Of a stretch of 64,000 nucleotides of DNA, positions 12,252 through 21,133 are shown piece by piece. The notes beneath the pieces were generated by a model. The model saw nothing but the letters and a program-made list of their open reading frames with translations, was not told the DNA's origin and did not search any database. Made by a program: the position numbers and the translations under genes. How positions within the stretch are numbered: the stretch's first letter is position 1; the number at the start of each line of letters is the position of its first letter. The stretch is taken from NCBI RefSeq assembly GCF_034351645.1, contig NZ_CP133782.1:4990001-5054000 (forward strand). Direction: 5' to 3'. The DNA comes from Pseudomonas sp. DC1.2 (GTDB taxonomy: Bacteria; Pseudomonadota; Gammaproteobacteria; Pseudomonadales; Pseudomonadaceae).

Positions 12252-12949
12252 CCCTCGAACATTCGAGCCAGTATTTGGCGATACAACGCGTCCAGACGCG
12301 CCAATGCCTCGGGCGCACTGAATTTCTCATGCAAGGCGATGTGGCTCTCGGCGCGAACCCGCTGCTCCAGGCCGCACGCCGCATTGAACCGATTGACCGC
12401 AGCAACCATCGAAGCCCGCTCGTCATCCAGCAGCAAGGCACCATGCACCAATCCAACGGGACGCTGCCCGCCCTTGCTTTGGCGCCAGCGCTGGGCCGTG
12501 CCAACCATCTTGCGCCCGTCAAGGTTGACGTTGAACCGGCCATCACAAAAGGCACCTTCGACTTCACCCAATGAAGAAACGCCCCCCAACTCATCGAGCA
12601 GGTGGCAAATCGGTTCGCAGAGTCGGCGATAAGCCGTTTCGATTCGCTGCTGATCACCCTCGCTGCGCGGGGGTGCATAGACCAGTGCGATGTTGATAGT
12701 TGAGGCGGATTGCGGGACCGGCTCGCCACCGGTTTCACGTAGCAGCACGGGCCACCCCGCCGCCGCCGACACTTCGCACGCAGCCTCGAACCCAGACAGA
12801 CGACTCAAGCGACGCGGCATGACCAACGCTCGATCGCTGGGCTGCCAAAACAGCAACCCAAACTCCGAATCACCGCTGCACACGTGAGCCAGCAGATCCT
12901 GCTCGGCGAGCAAGCCGCCTTCGACAGTCAGAGAGGTCGGTTGAGTCAT
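12248..12949 (-). CDS. Lipoate--protein ligase family protein (BPL/LPL fold)
   Basis: A 233-residue protein of the biotin/lipoate ligase fold. The lysine expected to hold the acyl group is Lys147 in [12 protein letters not shown]. The substrate-loop motif reads [11 protein letters not shown], where LplA and LipB usually have a TGGG...H form, so the active site is somewhat divergent. It may be a lipoyl/octanoyl transferase, a ligase, or a relative with another acyl substrate. The ATG at 12949 has GGATCC as a weak ribosome site. The frame stays open upstream into the REP region, which I reject. Its stop overlaps that of vfr on the other strand. Confidence 0.8.
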   Translation of the reverse strand: MTQPTSLTVEGGLLAEQDLLAHVCSGDSEFGLLFWQPSDRALVMPRRLSRLSGFEAACEVSAAAGWPVLLRETGGEPVPQSASTINIALVYAPPRSEGDQQRIETAYRRLCEPICHLLDELGGVSSLGEVEGAFCDGRFNVNLDGRKMVGTAQRWRQSKGGQRPVGLVHGALLLDDERASMVAAVNRFNAACGLEQRVRAESHIALHEKFSAPEALARLDALYRQILARMFEG

Positions 12950-12992
12950 AGAGGATCCGTAGGGCGTTGGGTCTGTGTCGCATCTGATGACG

Positions 12993-13069
12993 TCTTCGCG
13001 AGCAAACTCGCTCACACATTGGATCTCCAGAGTTGGCAGACTTACAGTGGGAGCGAGCCTGTTCGAAGG
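12993..13069. repeat. Inverted pair of REP elements (REPIN-like)
   Basis: Two facing REP-type units sit between trpC and the lipoate-ligase-like gene: CTTCGCGAGCAAACTCGCTC and, about 45 bases on, GGGAGCGAGCCTGTTCGAAG. Units of this kind are typical of P. fluorescens intergenic spaces. Confidence 0.7.
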
Positions 13070-13091
13070 CGACCGGTCAACGTGTGGTCGA

Positions 13092-13928
13092 TCAGTCGAG
13101 TGTAGAGCCACTCACCACCGTGCCACGCTCCGGGAAGAACAGACGTTGCAGTTCCGTTCCGGGGCTTTCGGCGCGCATGAAGGCTTCGCCGACCAGGAAC
13201 GCGTACACGTCGCTGATTTCCATCAGCTCGACATCTGCCCGGTTGAAAATACCGCTCTCAGTGATCACCAAACGATCGCGCGGGATGCGCGGCAACAGGT
13301 CAAGCGTGGTTTCCAGGTTCACATCGAATGTGTGCAGGTTACGGTTGTTCACCCCCACCAACGGTGTATCAAGCGTTTTCAAGGCCCGCTCCAGCTCATC
13401 AGCGTCGTGGACTTCAACCAACACATCAAGGCCGACGCCTTTAGCGACGGCGGCCAGCTCGGCCATTTTCACGTTATCCAGTGCAGACACGATCAACAAA
13501 ATACAATCGGCGCCCAAGGCGCGGGCTTCGACGATCTGGTACGGATCGATCATGAAGTCCTTGCGAATCACCGGCAATTTACACGCGGAACGTGCCTGTT
13601 GCAGGTACGCATCAGCGCCCTGAAAGAAGTCGATGTCGGTCAAGACCGACAGGCACGTTGCACCACCCTTCTCATAGCTTTTGGCGATGTCGGAGGGAAC
13701 GAAATTATCCCGAATCACACCTTTGCTTGGCGAAGCTTTCTTGATTTCCGCAATCACCGCCGGCTGCTTGAGCTTGGCCTGAGTGATCAATGCCTTGGCG
13801 AAGCCACGGGGCGCACCCGCGGCCTTCGCCAACACCTCAAGCTCGGCCAGGCTCACACGGGCGCTACGCTCGGCAACTTCCTGGGCTTTGCGGGCCAAGA
13901 TGTTTTCCAGAACCGTCGGTACACTCAT
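13092..13928 (-). CDS. trpC: Indole-3-glycerol phosphate synthase
   Basis: TrpC closes the indole ring from CdRP, the fourth step from chorismate to tryptophan. The 278-residue single-domain TIM barrel shows the standard signatures PSKGVIR (phosphate side), [21 protein letters not shown] and [10 protein letters not shown], with TESGI for the C-terminal phosphate loop. It is the last gene of trpGDC and its start overlaps the trpD stop by 4 bases, so the two are translationally coupled. Unlike the enterobacterial protein, it is not fused to TrpF. Confidence 0.97.
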   Translation of the reverse strand: MSVPTVLENILARKAQEVAERSARVSLAELEVLAKAAGAPRGFAKALITQAKLKQPAVIAEIKKASPSKGVIRDNFVPSDIAKSYEKGGATCLSVLTDIDFFQGADAYLQQARSACKLPVIRKDFMIDPYQIVEARALGADCILLIVSALDNVKMAELAAVAKGVGLDVLVEVHDADELERALKTLDTPLVGVNNRNLHTFDVNLETTLDLLPRIPRDRLVITESGIFNRADVELMEISDVYAFLVGEAFMRAESPGTELQRLFFPERGTVVSGSTLD

Positions 13929-14974
13929 CCCTCATTCTCCACTCTGAATACCGCGGTAAATGCACCCAACTCCTCAAGTTTTTCCCGAGCGAGGCCGGTG
14001 TGCAGCGCATCGTGCGCCAGGGCAACGCCCTCTTTCAAACTTGTCGCATGGTCGGCGGCATACAGCGCAGCACCGGCATTGAGCACGATCATCTCGGCAG
14101 CCTTCTGACCGTTCTCGGTCTTGCGCTTGCCCAACGCATCGCGAATCAATTCAAGCGAAGCCGCCGGGCTTTCGACGGACAGACCGTGCAGACTTTGGCT
14201 TTTCATGCCCAGGTCTTCGGGCTCGACCCAATACTCGCTGATCTGGTCGTTCTTCAGTTCTGCGACAAAGGTCGGCGCAGCGAGGCTGAATTCGTCGAGG
14301 CCATCCTTGGAATGCACCACCAACACATGTTTGCTGCCCAGACGCTGCAAGACTTCGGCCAACGGGAGGCACAATGCCTGATTGAACACCCCTACGACCT
14401 GATGCTTCACGCCGGCCGGATTCGTAAGCGGGCCAAGCATGTTGAACAACGTCCGCAGCCCTAGGTCACGGCGCGGCCCGGCGGCATGCTTCATGGCACT
14501 GTGATGGGTCTGGGCGAACATGAAACCGATGCCGACATTGTCGATGCAGCGCGCCACCTGAACCGGGGTCAGGTTCAGATAGATACCCGCCGCTTCCAGC
14601 AAGTCGGCACTGCCACTTTTACCCGAGACGGCACGATTACCGTGCTTGGCTACCGTGCAACCGGCAGCAGCGACCACGAAGGATGACGCGGTCGATACGT
14701 TAAAGATGTTAGCGCCATCACCGCCCGTGCCGACCACGTCGACTACGCCGTCGAGGGTCTTGAGTTCAACCTTGTCCGCCAGCTCACGCATGACCGAGAC
14801 AGCACCGACGATTTCGTCAATGCTTTCGCTCTTCATGCGCATGGCCATCATGAACGCACCGATCTGCGCGTCCGAGCATTGCCCCGTCATGATTTCGCGC
14901 ATCACATCGCGCATCTCATCGGTACTGAGGTCGAGGTGATCGACGATACGGCTCAGGGCTGTCTTGATATTCAT
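13925..14974 (-). CDS. trpD: Anthranilate phosphoribosyltransferase
   Basis: TrpD joins anthranilate to PRPP. The 349-residue product has the family's glycine-rich PRPP loop [11 protein letters not shown], the [15 protein letters not shown] segment and the anthranilate-site [11 protein letters not shown]. It is a stand-alone enzyme, not fused to TrpG as in enterobacteria. It starts 10 bases after trpG and overlaps trpC by 4 bases, forming the trpGDC operon. Confidence 0.97.
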   Translation of the reverse strand: MNIKTALSRIVDHLDLSTDEMRDVMREIMTGQCSDAQIGAFMMAMRMKSESIDEIVGAVSVMRELADKVELKTLDGVVDVVGTGGDGANIFNVSTASSFVVAAAGCTVAKHGNRAVSGKSGSADLLEAAGIYLNLTPVQVARCIDNVGIGFMFAQTHHSAMKHAAGPRRDLGLRTLFNMLGPLTNPAGVKHQVVGVFNQALCLPLAEVLQRLGSKHVLVVHSKDGLDEFSLAAPTFVAELKNDQISEYWVEPEDLGMKSQSLHGLSVESPAASLELIRDALGKRKTENGQKAAEMIVLNAGAALYAADHATSLKEGVALAHDALHTGLAREKLEELGAFTAVFRVENEG

Positions 14975-14983
14975 ACAAAGTCC

Positions 14984-15577
14984 TTAGCGCATGCCGCCGG
15001 TTTGTTTGAGGAAGTTGGCGAACAGCTCATGGCCCTGTTCAGTGAGGATCGACTCAGGGTGAAACTGCACCCCCTCGATGTTCAGCGTTTTGTGGCGCAG
15101 GCCCATGATCTCGTCCACAGAGCCGTCCTCAAGTTGGGTCCAGGCGGTCAGCTCCAGGCAATCGGGCAGGGTCTCGCGCTTGACGATCAACGAGTGATAA
15201 CGCGTCACGGTCAGCGGATGGTTCAACCCTTCGAAAACGCCCTTGTCCTCATGGAATACCGGACTAGTCTTACCGTGCATGACCTGACGGGCGCGAACGA
15301 CATCGCCGCCAAAGGCTTGGCCGATGGACTGGTGGCCCAGGCAAACCCCCAGAATCGGCAATTTACCCGCGAAGTGCTTGATGGCTTCGATGGAGATGCC
15401 GGCTTCGGTCGGGGTGCAAGGACCTGGGGACACCACGATGCGCTCTGGGTTGAGCGCTTCAATTTCGGCAATGGTGAGTTCGTCATTGCGCACTACTTTA
15501 ACCTGGGAGCCTAGCTCGCCCAGGTACTGCACAACGTTGTAAGTAAATGAGTCGTAGTTGTCGATCATCAGCAACAT
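14984..15577 (-). CDS. trpG: Anthranilate synthase component II (glutamine amidotransferase)
   Basis: TrpG releases ammonia from glutamine for anthranilate synthase. In this group it may also serve aminodeoxychorismate synthase. The 197-residue class I amidotransferase has its nucleophile Cys79 in GVCLGHQ and the His-Glu pair in VQFHPESIL. It heads trpGDC. It is separated from its partner trpE (2.4 kb away) by estA on the opposite strand, so the two subunits are made from separate transcripts. Its 5' leader (15578-15815) carries attenuator-like structure. Confidence 0.97.
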   Translation of the reverse strand: MLLMIDNYDSFTYNVVQYLGELGSQVKVVRNDELTIAEIEALNPERIVVSPGPCTPTEAGISIEAIKHFAGKLPILGVCLGHQSIGQAFGGDVVRARQVMHGKTSPVFHEDKGVFEGLNHPLTVTRYHSLIVKRETLPDCLELTAWTQLEDGSVDEIMGLRHKTLNIEGVQFHPESILTEQGHELFANFLKQTGGMR

Positions 15578-15742
15578 GGCGTGTAGGACCTCTTGAATTC
15601 ACTGACTTTAAAAATGGCCTTCGAATGATTTACCCGCAGTGCGCTGCGCGTTGCCAGGTGCTGGAGCTACGCCAGCAAAGCGGCATTTGAGACGGGTAAA
15701 GAAGGCAAAGCGATACAGGTCGGCGGGGCCGGCCAAAAAGAT
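15578..15742 (-). promoter_or_regulatory. Candidate transcription attenuator in the trpGDC leader
   Basis: Between the putative leader peptide and trpG the transcript can fold into a large stem. On the plus strand 15617-15622 (GCCTTC) pairs with 15701-15706, and 15629-15636 (TTTACCCG) with 15693-15700. The transcript then continues with CATTTTTAAA, like a terminator. Two smaller hairpins sit inside the loop (15635-15648 and 15660-15676). Attenuation of trpE and of trpGDC has, to my recollection, been reported in P. putida. The pairing here is read by eye, not computed. Confidence 0.6.
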
Positions 15743-15811
15743 TCAGGCGCGCCAACGCCAACGGGCGTGTGCCTTGATGACTTGATCCAAGAGTTTGCGG
15801 ACGATCAACAC
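15743..15811 (-). CDS. trpL: Putative trp leader peptide upstream of trpG (gph tail copy)
   Basis: A 22-codon frame with a GTG start at 15811 ends in RWRWRA-stop, with two closely spaced Trp codons just before the stop, as expected of a tryptophan attenuator leader. The stretch 15727-15811 aligns with the 3' end of gph and the bases after it (19512-19598), with about three quarters of positions identical by eye. The frame and the RWRWRA tail are kept. The ribosome site is poor and no experiment supports translation, so it could instead be a non-coding relic of a duplication. Confidence 0.5.
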   Translation of the reverse strand: MLIVRKLLDQVIKAHARWRWRA

Positions 15812-15986
15812 GGGGAAGGTCTCATTTATGCGTCCGGGCACAGTAACTTAGCTGGGCAGGGCGTGCAATATGGCGGTGCCGGTGGCTTGCGAAACAATCG
15901 AAGGGGTTCGCGACGGATGGCAAAAGGCCGAGAGTTTTTGGTACTGTCGTTTCGTTTCATACAACAATAAATAAACGGACTTGCTC
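15812..15986. other. Divergent promoter region of the trpGDC leader and estA
   Basis: About 175 bases lie between the leader peptide start and the estA ATG. It must hold promoters for both directions. I see no clear consensus pair, and the estA ribosome site (ACGGAC) is weak. Confidence 0.4.
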
Positions 15987-17897
15987 ATGATCAAACAGAA
16001 GTTGTTTGTACCGCTCACCGGATGCCTGCTCGCCATAGCCTGCGCCCAAGCAATCGCGGCGCCCAATCCTTATTCAAACTTCGTGGTCTTCGGCGACAGC
16101 CTCAACGATGCCGGGCAGTTTACCGATACGGGCGGTCCCGCCGGCGCCACGCAACGCTACACCAACCGCACCGGTCCGCTTTATCAGGACGGTAGCGGTG
16201 AATTGCGCTCGCTGAACTCCACGCAATTGCTGGGCGGAAAACTCGGGTTCACGCCGAACCAGACTGCCGCCTCGACCTCGGCAGTACGCGCCGGCGAAGG
16301 CTTGCCGGACGGTAACAACTGGGCCACCGGCGGTTACCGCACGGACCAGATTCTAGACTCGATCACCAGCACTTCCGCCACCGGCGAACGGACTCGTGCC
16401 GGGTACCTGCCGACGAATAATTTCCGTGCCGATCCGAATGCGCTGTATTACCTGTCGGGCGGGGGCAACGACTTTCTGCAAGGTCGCGTGCTCAGCCTCG
16501 ATCAAGCCAATGCCGCCGCCGATCGATTGGTGAGCAGCGTGCAGGCACTGCAAAGCGCTGGCGCCAAATACATCATGGTCTGGCTGCTGCCAGACATTGG
16601 ACTGACGCCCGCCGTCAACGGCACTCCGCTGCAAGCCTTTACGTCGCAACTCAGCGCCCAGTTCAACAATGAACTGGTGAGTAAACTACAAACGGTCAAC
16701 GCCGAGATCATTCCGCTCAACATTCCGCTGCTGCTCAAAGAGACGTTCGCCAACCCGGCGCAATTCGGGCTGGCCACCGATCAGAACCTGACGGCGACTT
16801 GTTTTAGCGGCGACAGCTGCACCGAAAACGCCCGATATGGTATCAACAGTGCCACGCCGGACCCGACCAAACTGATCTACAACGACTCGGTCCACCCCAC
16901 AGAAGCCGGGCAACGCCTGATTGCCGATTACGCCTACTCCCTGCTGTCGGCGCCCTGGGAACTGACACTGTTGCCGGAAATGGCCCAAGGCACCTTGCGC
17001 GCGCATCAGGACGAATTGCGTAGCCAGTGGCTGGCTGACTGGGAAAACTGGCAAGGCGTCGGTCAATGGCGAGCCATTGTCAGCGGCGGCGGCCAACATC
17101 AGGACTTCGACGACCAACACAGCGCCGCCAGCGGCGACGGCACGGGTTACAACCTGAACATCGGTGGCAGCTACCGCCTCAACGAGGCGTGGCGCCTCGG
17201 TGTAGCCGCCGGTTTCTACAACCAGAAACTTGAAGCAGGCCAGGACAACTCGCAGTACACACTCAACACCTACATGGGCACGGCGTTCGCGCAGTACCAG
17301 CAGAATCGCTGGTGGGGTGATGTAGCGATGACCGCCGGACACCTTGACTACGACAGTCTCAAGCGCAAATTCGATCTGGGTGTTAACGAGCGCGGGGAAA
17401 AAGGTGATACCAGCGGCTACTTGCTGGCCATCAGTGGTCGCCTCGGTTACGACATTGCGCAGTCGGCCAGCAGTCCATGGCACCTGTCGCCATTCGTGAG
17501 TGCCGACTTCGCCAAGGTCGAGGTCGATGGCTATTCGGAAAAAGGCGCCGACGCGACAGCGTTGACGTTCGATGACCAGTCGCGCAACTCCAAACGCCTG
17601 GGCGTCGGTATTCAGGGCAAGTACCAGATCACCCCAATGACTCAGGTATTTGGCGAACTCGCTCACGAGCGTGAATACAACAACGACACCCAAGCGCTAA
17701 CCATCAATCTCAACAGCCTGCCGAACAACCACTTCACACTCGAAGGCTACACCCCGCAAACCAACCTGAACCGCCTGAACCTGGGCGTAAGCCACAAACT
17801 TACCCAGGACCTGGCACTGCGGGCCAACTACATCATTCGCAAGGATGATGACTTCACCCAACAGGGGATTAATGTCGGGGTCAGTCTCGACTTCTAA
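15987..17897 (+). CDS. estA: Autotransporter esterase EstA (GDSL lipase)
   Basis: A 636-residue outer-membrane esterase. In P. aeruginosa EstA displays a lipase on the cell surface and affects rhamnolipid production and motility. A signal peptide (about residues 1-25, ending AIAAP) is followed by the GDSL passenger with nucleophile Ser38 in FGDSLND. The catalytic Asp/His pair is in YNDSVHP near residues 299-302. From about residue 370 comes an autotransporter β-barrel ending INVGVSLDF, with the C-terminal Phe used by the BAM machinery. The frame begins at a TTG at 15981, but the ATG at 15987 fits the signal peptide. It stands alone, opposite in strand to the trp genes on both sides, with its own terminator. 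Confidence 0.94.
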   Translation: MIKQKLFVPLTGCLLAIACAQAIAAPNPYSNFVVFGDSLNDAGQFTDTGGPAGATQRYTNRTGPLYQDGSGELRSLNSTQLLGGKLGFTPNQTAASTSAVRAGEGLPDGNNWATGGYRTDQILDSITSTSATGERTRAGYLPTNNFRADPNALYYLSGGGNDFLQGRVLSLDQANAAADRLVSSVQALQSAGAKYIMVWLLPDIGLTPAVNGTPLQAFTSQLSAQFNNELVSKLQTVNAEIIPLNIPLLLKETFANPAQFGLATDQNLTATCFSGDSCTENARYGINSATPDPTKLIYNDSVHPTEAGQRLIADYAYSLLSAPWELTLLPEMAQGTLRAHQDELRSQWLADWENWQGVGQWRAIVSGGGQHQDFDDQHSAASGDGTGYNLNIGGSYRLNEAWRLGVAAGFYNQKLEAGQDNSQYTLNTYMGTAFAQYQQNRWWGDVAMTAGHLDYDSLKRKFDLGVNERGEKGDTSGYLLAISGRLGYDIAQSASSPWHLSPFVSADFAKVEVDGYSEKGADATALTFDDQSRNSKRLGVGIQGKYQITPMTQVFGELAHEREYNNDTQALTINLNSLPNNHFTLEGYTPQTNLNRLNLGVSHKLTQDLALRANYIIRKDDDFTQQGINVGVSLDF

Positions 17898-17907
17898 ATC
17901 GCTGGCA

Positions 17908-17945
17908 TAAAAAACGCGGAGCCCTCACAGGCGCCGCGTTTTTTT
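17908..17945 (+). terminator. Terminator of estA (and possibly trpE)
   Basis: AAAAAACGCGG-A-GCC / GGC-G-CCGCGTTTTTTT forms a stem flanked by A and T runs between the convergent estA and trpE stops, so it may work in both directions. Confidence 0.9.
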
Positions 17946-17975
17946 ATGCCGATAAACCACAGGTCTGGCGTGAAC

Positions 17976-19457
17976 TCAGCTTTGCGGGGTTTGTTCGGCC
18001 AGCGCCACCGCGCGGAACATGGCGCGGCGCTTGTTCAGGGTTTCTTCCCACTCCAGCGCGGGTACCGAGTCGGCAACAATGCCGCCACCAGCCTGCACGT
18101 GCAACTCGCCGTCCTTGATCACTGCCGTCCGGATCGCGATCGCCGTGTCCATGTTGCCGTTCCAGGCGAAATAACCGACGGCTCCACCGTAGACACCACG
18201 TTTGACGGGCTCCAATTCGTCGATGATTTCCATCGCGCGAATCTTCGGCGCGCCAGACAACGTGCCCGCCGGCAGAATCGCCCGCAATGCATCCATCGCC
18301 GTCAAACCGGCTTTCAATTGCCCAGTGACGTTGGACACAATGTGCATCACGTTGGAGTAACGCTCGATGACCATCTTCTCGGTGAGTTTCACCGAGCCAA
18401 TCTCCGAAACACGGCCAGTGTCGTTACGACCAAGGTCGATCAGCATCAGGTGCTCGGCGATTTCCTTGTCATCCGACAACAAGTCTTTTTCCAGTGCCAG
18501 ATCTGCCTCTTCACTGGCCCCACGAGGGCGAGTGCCAGCAATCGGGCGCACGGTGATCAGGTTGTCCTCGACGCGCACCAGCACTTCCGGCGAACTGCCG
18601 ACAACATGGAAGTCGCCGAAGTTGAAGAAGTACATGTAAGGCGTCGGGTTGAAACAACGCAGCGCCCGGTACAAGTCGATCGGCGCAGCCTTGAAGTCGA
18701 TGGACATGCGCTGAGAAGGCACCACCTGCATGCAGTCGCCGGCCAGGATGTATTCCTTGATAGTGTCGACGGCTTTTTCATAATCGTTCTGGGTGAAGCT
18801 TGAACGAAACACCGGATCAGCCGATTGCTGCTTGCTGAAATCCAGGCCACGGCGCGGGGTAATCGGCTGGCGGAGTTTTTCCAGCAGCGCTTCCAACCGC
18901 ACCTGACCGTGTTCGAAAGCGTCGGCCTGCGAAGGGTCGGCCAGGACAATCGCGTGCATCTTGCCGGCAAGGTTGTCGAACACCACAACGGCATCGGAGA
19001 CCATCAGCAAAATGTCTGGCACACCGAGTGGATCGGGGTTCGGGCACTTGCCCAGACGTTTCTCCACATAACGCACGCAGTCATAACCGAAGTAACCGAC
19101 CAGGCCGCCATTGAAGCGCGGCAGGCCAGGGATGGACGGTACGTTGTAACGGGCTTTGAATTCTTCGACGAAGGCCAATGGGTCTTCGGCTTCGTGGCTT
19201 TCGATCTCGATGCCGTCGTGGGTCACGCTGATGTGGTGATCATGAACCCGTAGTACCGTGCGACACGGCAAGCCGATGATCGAGTAGCGGCCCCACTTTT
19301 CGCCGCCCTGCACCGACTCCAGCAAGTAGGAGTTGGGCTCGTCGGCCAGTTTCAGGTAGATCGACAGCGGTGTGTCGAAGTCGGCCAGGGTTTCGCAGGC
19401 CATCGGGATACGGTTATAGCCGGCAGCGGCCAAACGCAGGAATTCTTCGCGGATCAT
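17976..19457 (-). CDS. trpE: Anthranilate synthase component I
   Basis: TrpE converts chorismate to anthranilate with ammonia from TrpG. It is the tryptophan-inhibited entry enzyme of the pathway. The 493-residue product has the N-terminal allosteric domain ([18 protein letters not shown], containing the LLES tryptophan-binding motif) and the C-terminal chorismate-binding domain with [19 protein letters not shown] and [11 protein letters not shown]. It follows gph by 72 bases on the same strand (rpe-gph-trpE). The leader between gph and trpE, together with the end of gph, looks like an attenuator. Confidence 0.97.
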   Translation of the reverse strand: MIREEFLRLAAAGYNRIPMACETLADFDTPLSIYLKLADEPNSYLLESVQGGEKWGRYSIIGLPCRTVLRVHDHHISVTHDGIEIESHEAEDPLAFVEEFKARYNVPSIPGLPRFNGGLVGYFGYDCVRYVEKRLGKCPNPDPLGVPDILLMVSDAVVVFDNLAGKMHAIVLADPSQADAFEHGQVRLEALLEKLRQPITPRRGLDFSKQQSADPVFRSSFTQNDYEKAVDTIKEYILAGDCMQVVPSQRMSIDFKAAPIDLYRALRCFNPTPYMYFFNFGDFHVVGSSPEVLVRVEDNLITVRPIAGTRPRGASEEADLALEKDLLSDDKEIAEHLMLIDLGRNDTGRVSEIGSVKLTEKMVIERYSNVMHIVSNVTGQLKAGLTAMDALRAILPAGTLSGAPKIRAMEIIDELEPVKRGVYGGAVGYFAWNGNMDTAIAIRTAVIKDGELHVQAGGGIVADSVPALEWEETLNKRRAMFRAVALAEQTPQS

Positions 19458-19501
19458 GGGGTAGCCTCGTGGCTTGAGGGTCTAACAGTCAGGTGTGCAA
19501 A

Positions 19502-19538
19502 CGCGCCGGGGGGCCGGCCAGGAACAAGTCAGGCGCGC
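19502..19538 (-). promoter_or_regulatory. Candidate attenuator between gph and trpE
   Basis: On the minus strand GCCGG-CCCC-CCGGC (19505-19518) forms a small GC-rich hairpin followed by GCGTTTGC, a weak terminator. An alternative stem pairs GGCGCG at 19532-19537 (the last codons of gph, just after its Trp codons) with CGCGCC at 19502-19507, which would break the terminator. This is the usual logic of an attenuator, but the stems are short and were found by eye. Confidence 0.45.
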
Positions 19539-19573
19539 CAACGCCAGCGGGCCAGGGCCTTGATGACTTTCAT
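19529..19573 (-). CDS. trpL: Possible trpE leader peptide nested in the gph 3' end
   Basis: An in-frame ATG at 19573 inside gph would give the 14-residue peptide [14 protein letters not shown], with paired Trp codons at the end, directly before the candidate attenuator. The same tail recurs in front of trpG. It may not need its own start, because ribosomes finishing gph would also read the Trp codons. No good ribosome site is seen. Confidence 0.35.
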   Translation of the reverse strand: MKVIKALARWRWRA

Positions 19574-20347
19574 CCAGAGTTTGCGAGTGACCACCACGAT
19601 GGCGTTTCCAAAAGGGGGTTGAACAGCGTCGGGCAACGTTATCTCAGCCGCCAGATCCAGGCAACCGGGAATTAGCTTGCGCAGATCGTCGATGACCAGC
19701 GCCGGCAACTCTTCGGCAATCGGCCGGCCATGGTTATAGCCGTAACTAAGCGCCACGCACTTGACCCCGGCCGCTTTCGCCGCTAGTACATCGCTCCGTG
19801 AGTCGCCAATAAACAACGATTGTGACGCTGGAATGTTGGCCATTTTCATCACGAAAAACAGTGCTGCGGGGTCAGGCTTTTGCTGCGGCAGGGTGTCGCC
19901 ACCAATGATCCACTTGAAGTAGCGGCCGATTTTCATCTGATCCAGCAGCGGCGCAACGAAGCGCTCAGGTTTATTGGTGATCAATGCCATCTCGACCCCC
20001 TGCTTGTGCAGCCATTTGAGGGTGTCACGCACGCCGGGATAAACCACTGTCAGCTCATGGCTTTCGCTGTAAGCCTCCATGAACATCTCCAGCGCCGCTT
20101 CCGCCTCGCCGTCATCGACCGCCGAATGATCAATGCCGCCAGCCAGCGCTCGACGAACCAGTACCGGTGCGCCGTTGCCGACCCACTCACGTACCGACTC
20201 AATGCCAGCAGGTTTTCGGCCGAGCTTGAGCAGCATGTTATCCACCGCCACTGCGAGGTCCGGAACCGAATCGATCAGCGTGCCATCCAGATCGAACATC
20301 ACCAGCCGCGGCAGTCGCCCCGGGAACAACTGCTCAAAACCACTCAT
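19529..20347 (-). CDS. gph: Phosphoglycolate phosphatase
   Basis: A 272-residue HAD-family phosphatase that removes 2-phosphoglycolate formed during DNA repair. The nucleophile Asp is in [15 protein letters not shown] near residues 19-26. Other HAD motifs follow: ITNKPERF (motif II), Lys in QQKPDP (motif III) and [14 protein letters not shown] (motif IV). The basic C-terminal tail, [18 protein letters not shown], lies beyond the HAD core. Its Trp codons sit just before trpE and may serve attenuation. The start overlaps the rpe stop by 4 bases. Confidence 0.95.
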   Translation of the reverse strand: MSGFEQLFPGRLPRLVMFDLDGTLIDSVPDLAVAVDNMLLKLGRKPAGIESVREWVGNGAPVLVRRALAGGIDHSAVDDGEAEAALEMFMEAYSESHELTVVYPGVRDTLKWLHKQGVEMALITNKPERFVAPLLDQMKIGRYFKWIIGGDTLPQQKPDPAALFFVMKMANIPASQSLFIGDSRSDVLAAKAAGVKCVALSYGYNHGRPIAEELPALVIDDLRKLIPGCLDLAAEITLPDAVQPPFGNAIVVVTRKLWMKVIKALARWRWRA

Positions 20348-21018
20348 GGGCGGGCCAGCGCCAATTCGGATCGCATCTTCTCGATCACGTCCTGATAGTT
20401 CGGCGCATTGAAGATTGCCGAGCCAGCCACAAAAGTGTCGGCGCCAGCGGCGGCGATTTCGCGGATGTTGTTCACGTTCACCCCACCGTCGATTTCAAGG
20501 CGAATGTCACGCCCACTGGCGTCGATCAAGGCACGAGCCTGTCGAAGTTTGTCGAGGGTTCCCGGAATGAACTTCTGCCCGCCAAAGCCAGGGTTGACGC
20601 TCATCAGCAATATCATGTCGACCTTGTCCATCACGTATTCGAGCACGCTCAAAGGGGTCGCCGGGTTGAATACCAGTCCGGCCTTGCACCCGCCCTCGCG
20701 GATCAGTTGCAGTGAACGGTCAACGTGCTGGGTCGCTTCCGGGTGGAAGGTGATGTACGTCGCGCCGGCCTCGATGAAGTCACCAATAATGCGGTCTACA
20801 GGGCTGACCATCAGGTGCGCATCAATAGGCGCGGTGATGCCGTACTTGCGCAATGCCGCGCAGACCATCGGGCCAATGGTCAGGTTGGGCACGTAGTGAT
20901 TGTCCATGACGTCGAAGTGGACGAAGTCGGCGCCAGCGGCCAGAACGTTGTCCACTTCTTCGCCCAGGCGGGCGAAGTCGGCGGAGAGAATCGACGGAGC
21001 AATTACGAAGGGCTGCAT
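20344..21018 (-). CDS. rpe: Ribulose-phosphate 3-epimerase
   Basis: Rpe interconverts ribulose-5-P and xylulose-5-P in the pentose phosphate pathway. The 224-residue TIM barrel begins [21 protein letters not shown]. It has the metal-site motifs [12 protein letters not shown] and DAHLMV, plus [10 protein letters not shown] and EIDGGVN. The ATG at 21018 has an AAGGTG ribosome site; the open frame upstream is not conserved. It heads rpe-gph-trpE, with a 4-base overlap to gph. Confidence 0.96.
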   Translation of the reverse strand: MQPFVIAPSILSADFARLGEEVDNVLAAGADFVHFDVMDNHYVPNLTIGPMVCAALRKYGITAPIDAHLMVSPVDRIIGDFIEAGATYITFHPEATQHVDRSLQLIREGGCKAGLVFNPATPLSVLEYVMDKVDMILLMSVNPGFGGQKFIPGTLDKLRQARALIDASGRDIRLEIDGGVNVNNIREIAAAGADTFVAGSAIFNAPNYQDVIEKMRSELALARP

Positions 21019-21133
21019 GACGCACCTTTTCTGAGCAAGATCACAATGGCGCGCATTGTATACCTCATGCTTTGACACGCGCACTGTGACCGCGATGATT
21101 GGGCCGGACCTCAATCAATCACTACGGCGAGCT

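Noticed and set aside
12975..14108. 377-residue plus-strand open frame across trpC
   Set aside because: It is antisense to the well-supported trpC and the trpD end. Composition is His/Arg/Gln-rich, with no family match I can recognise.
16686..17693. 335-residue minus-strand open frame inside estA
   Set aside because: It mirrors the estA β-barrel in another frame. High GC makes long antisense frames common here.
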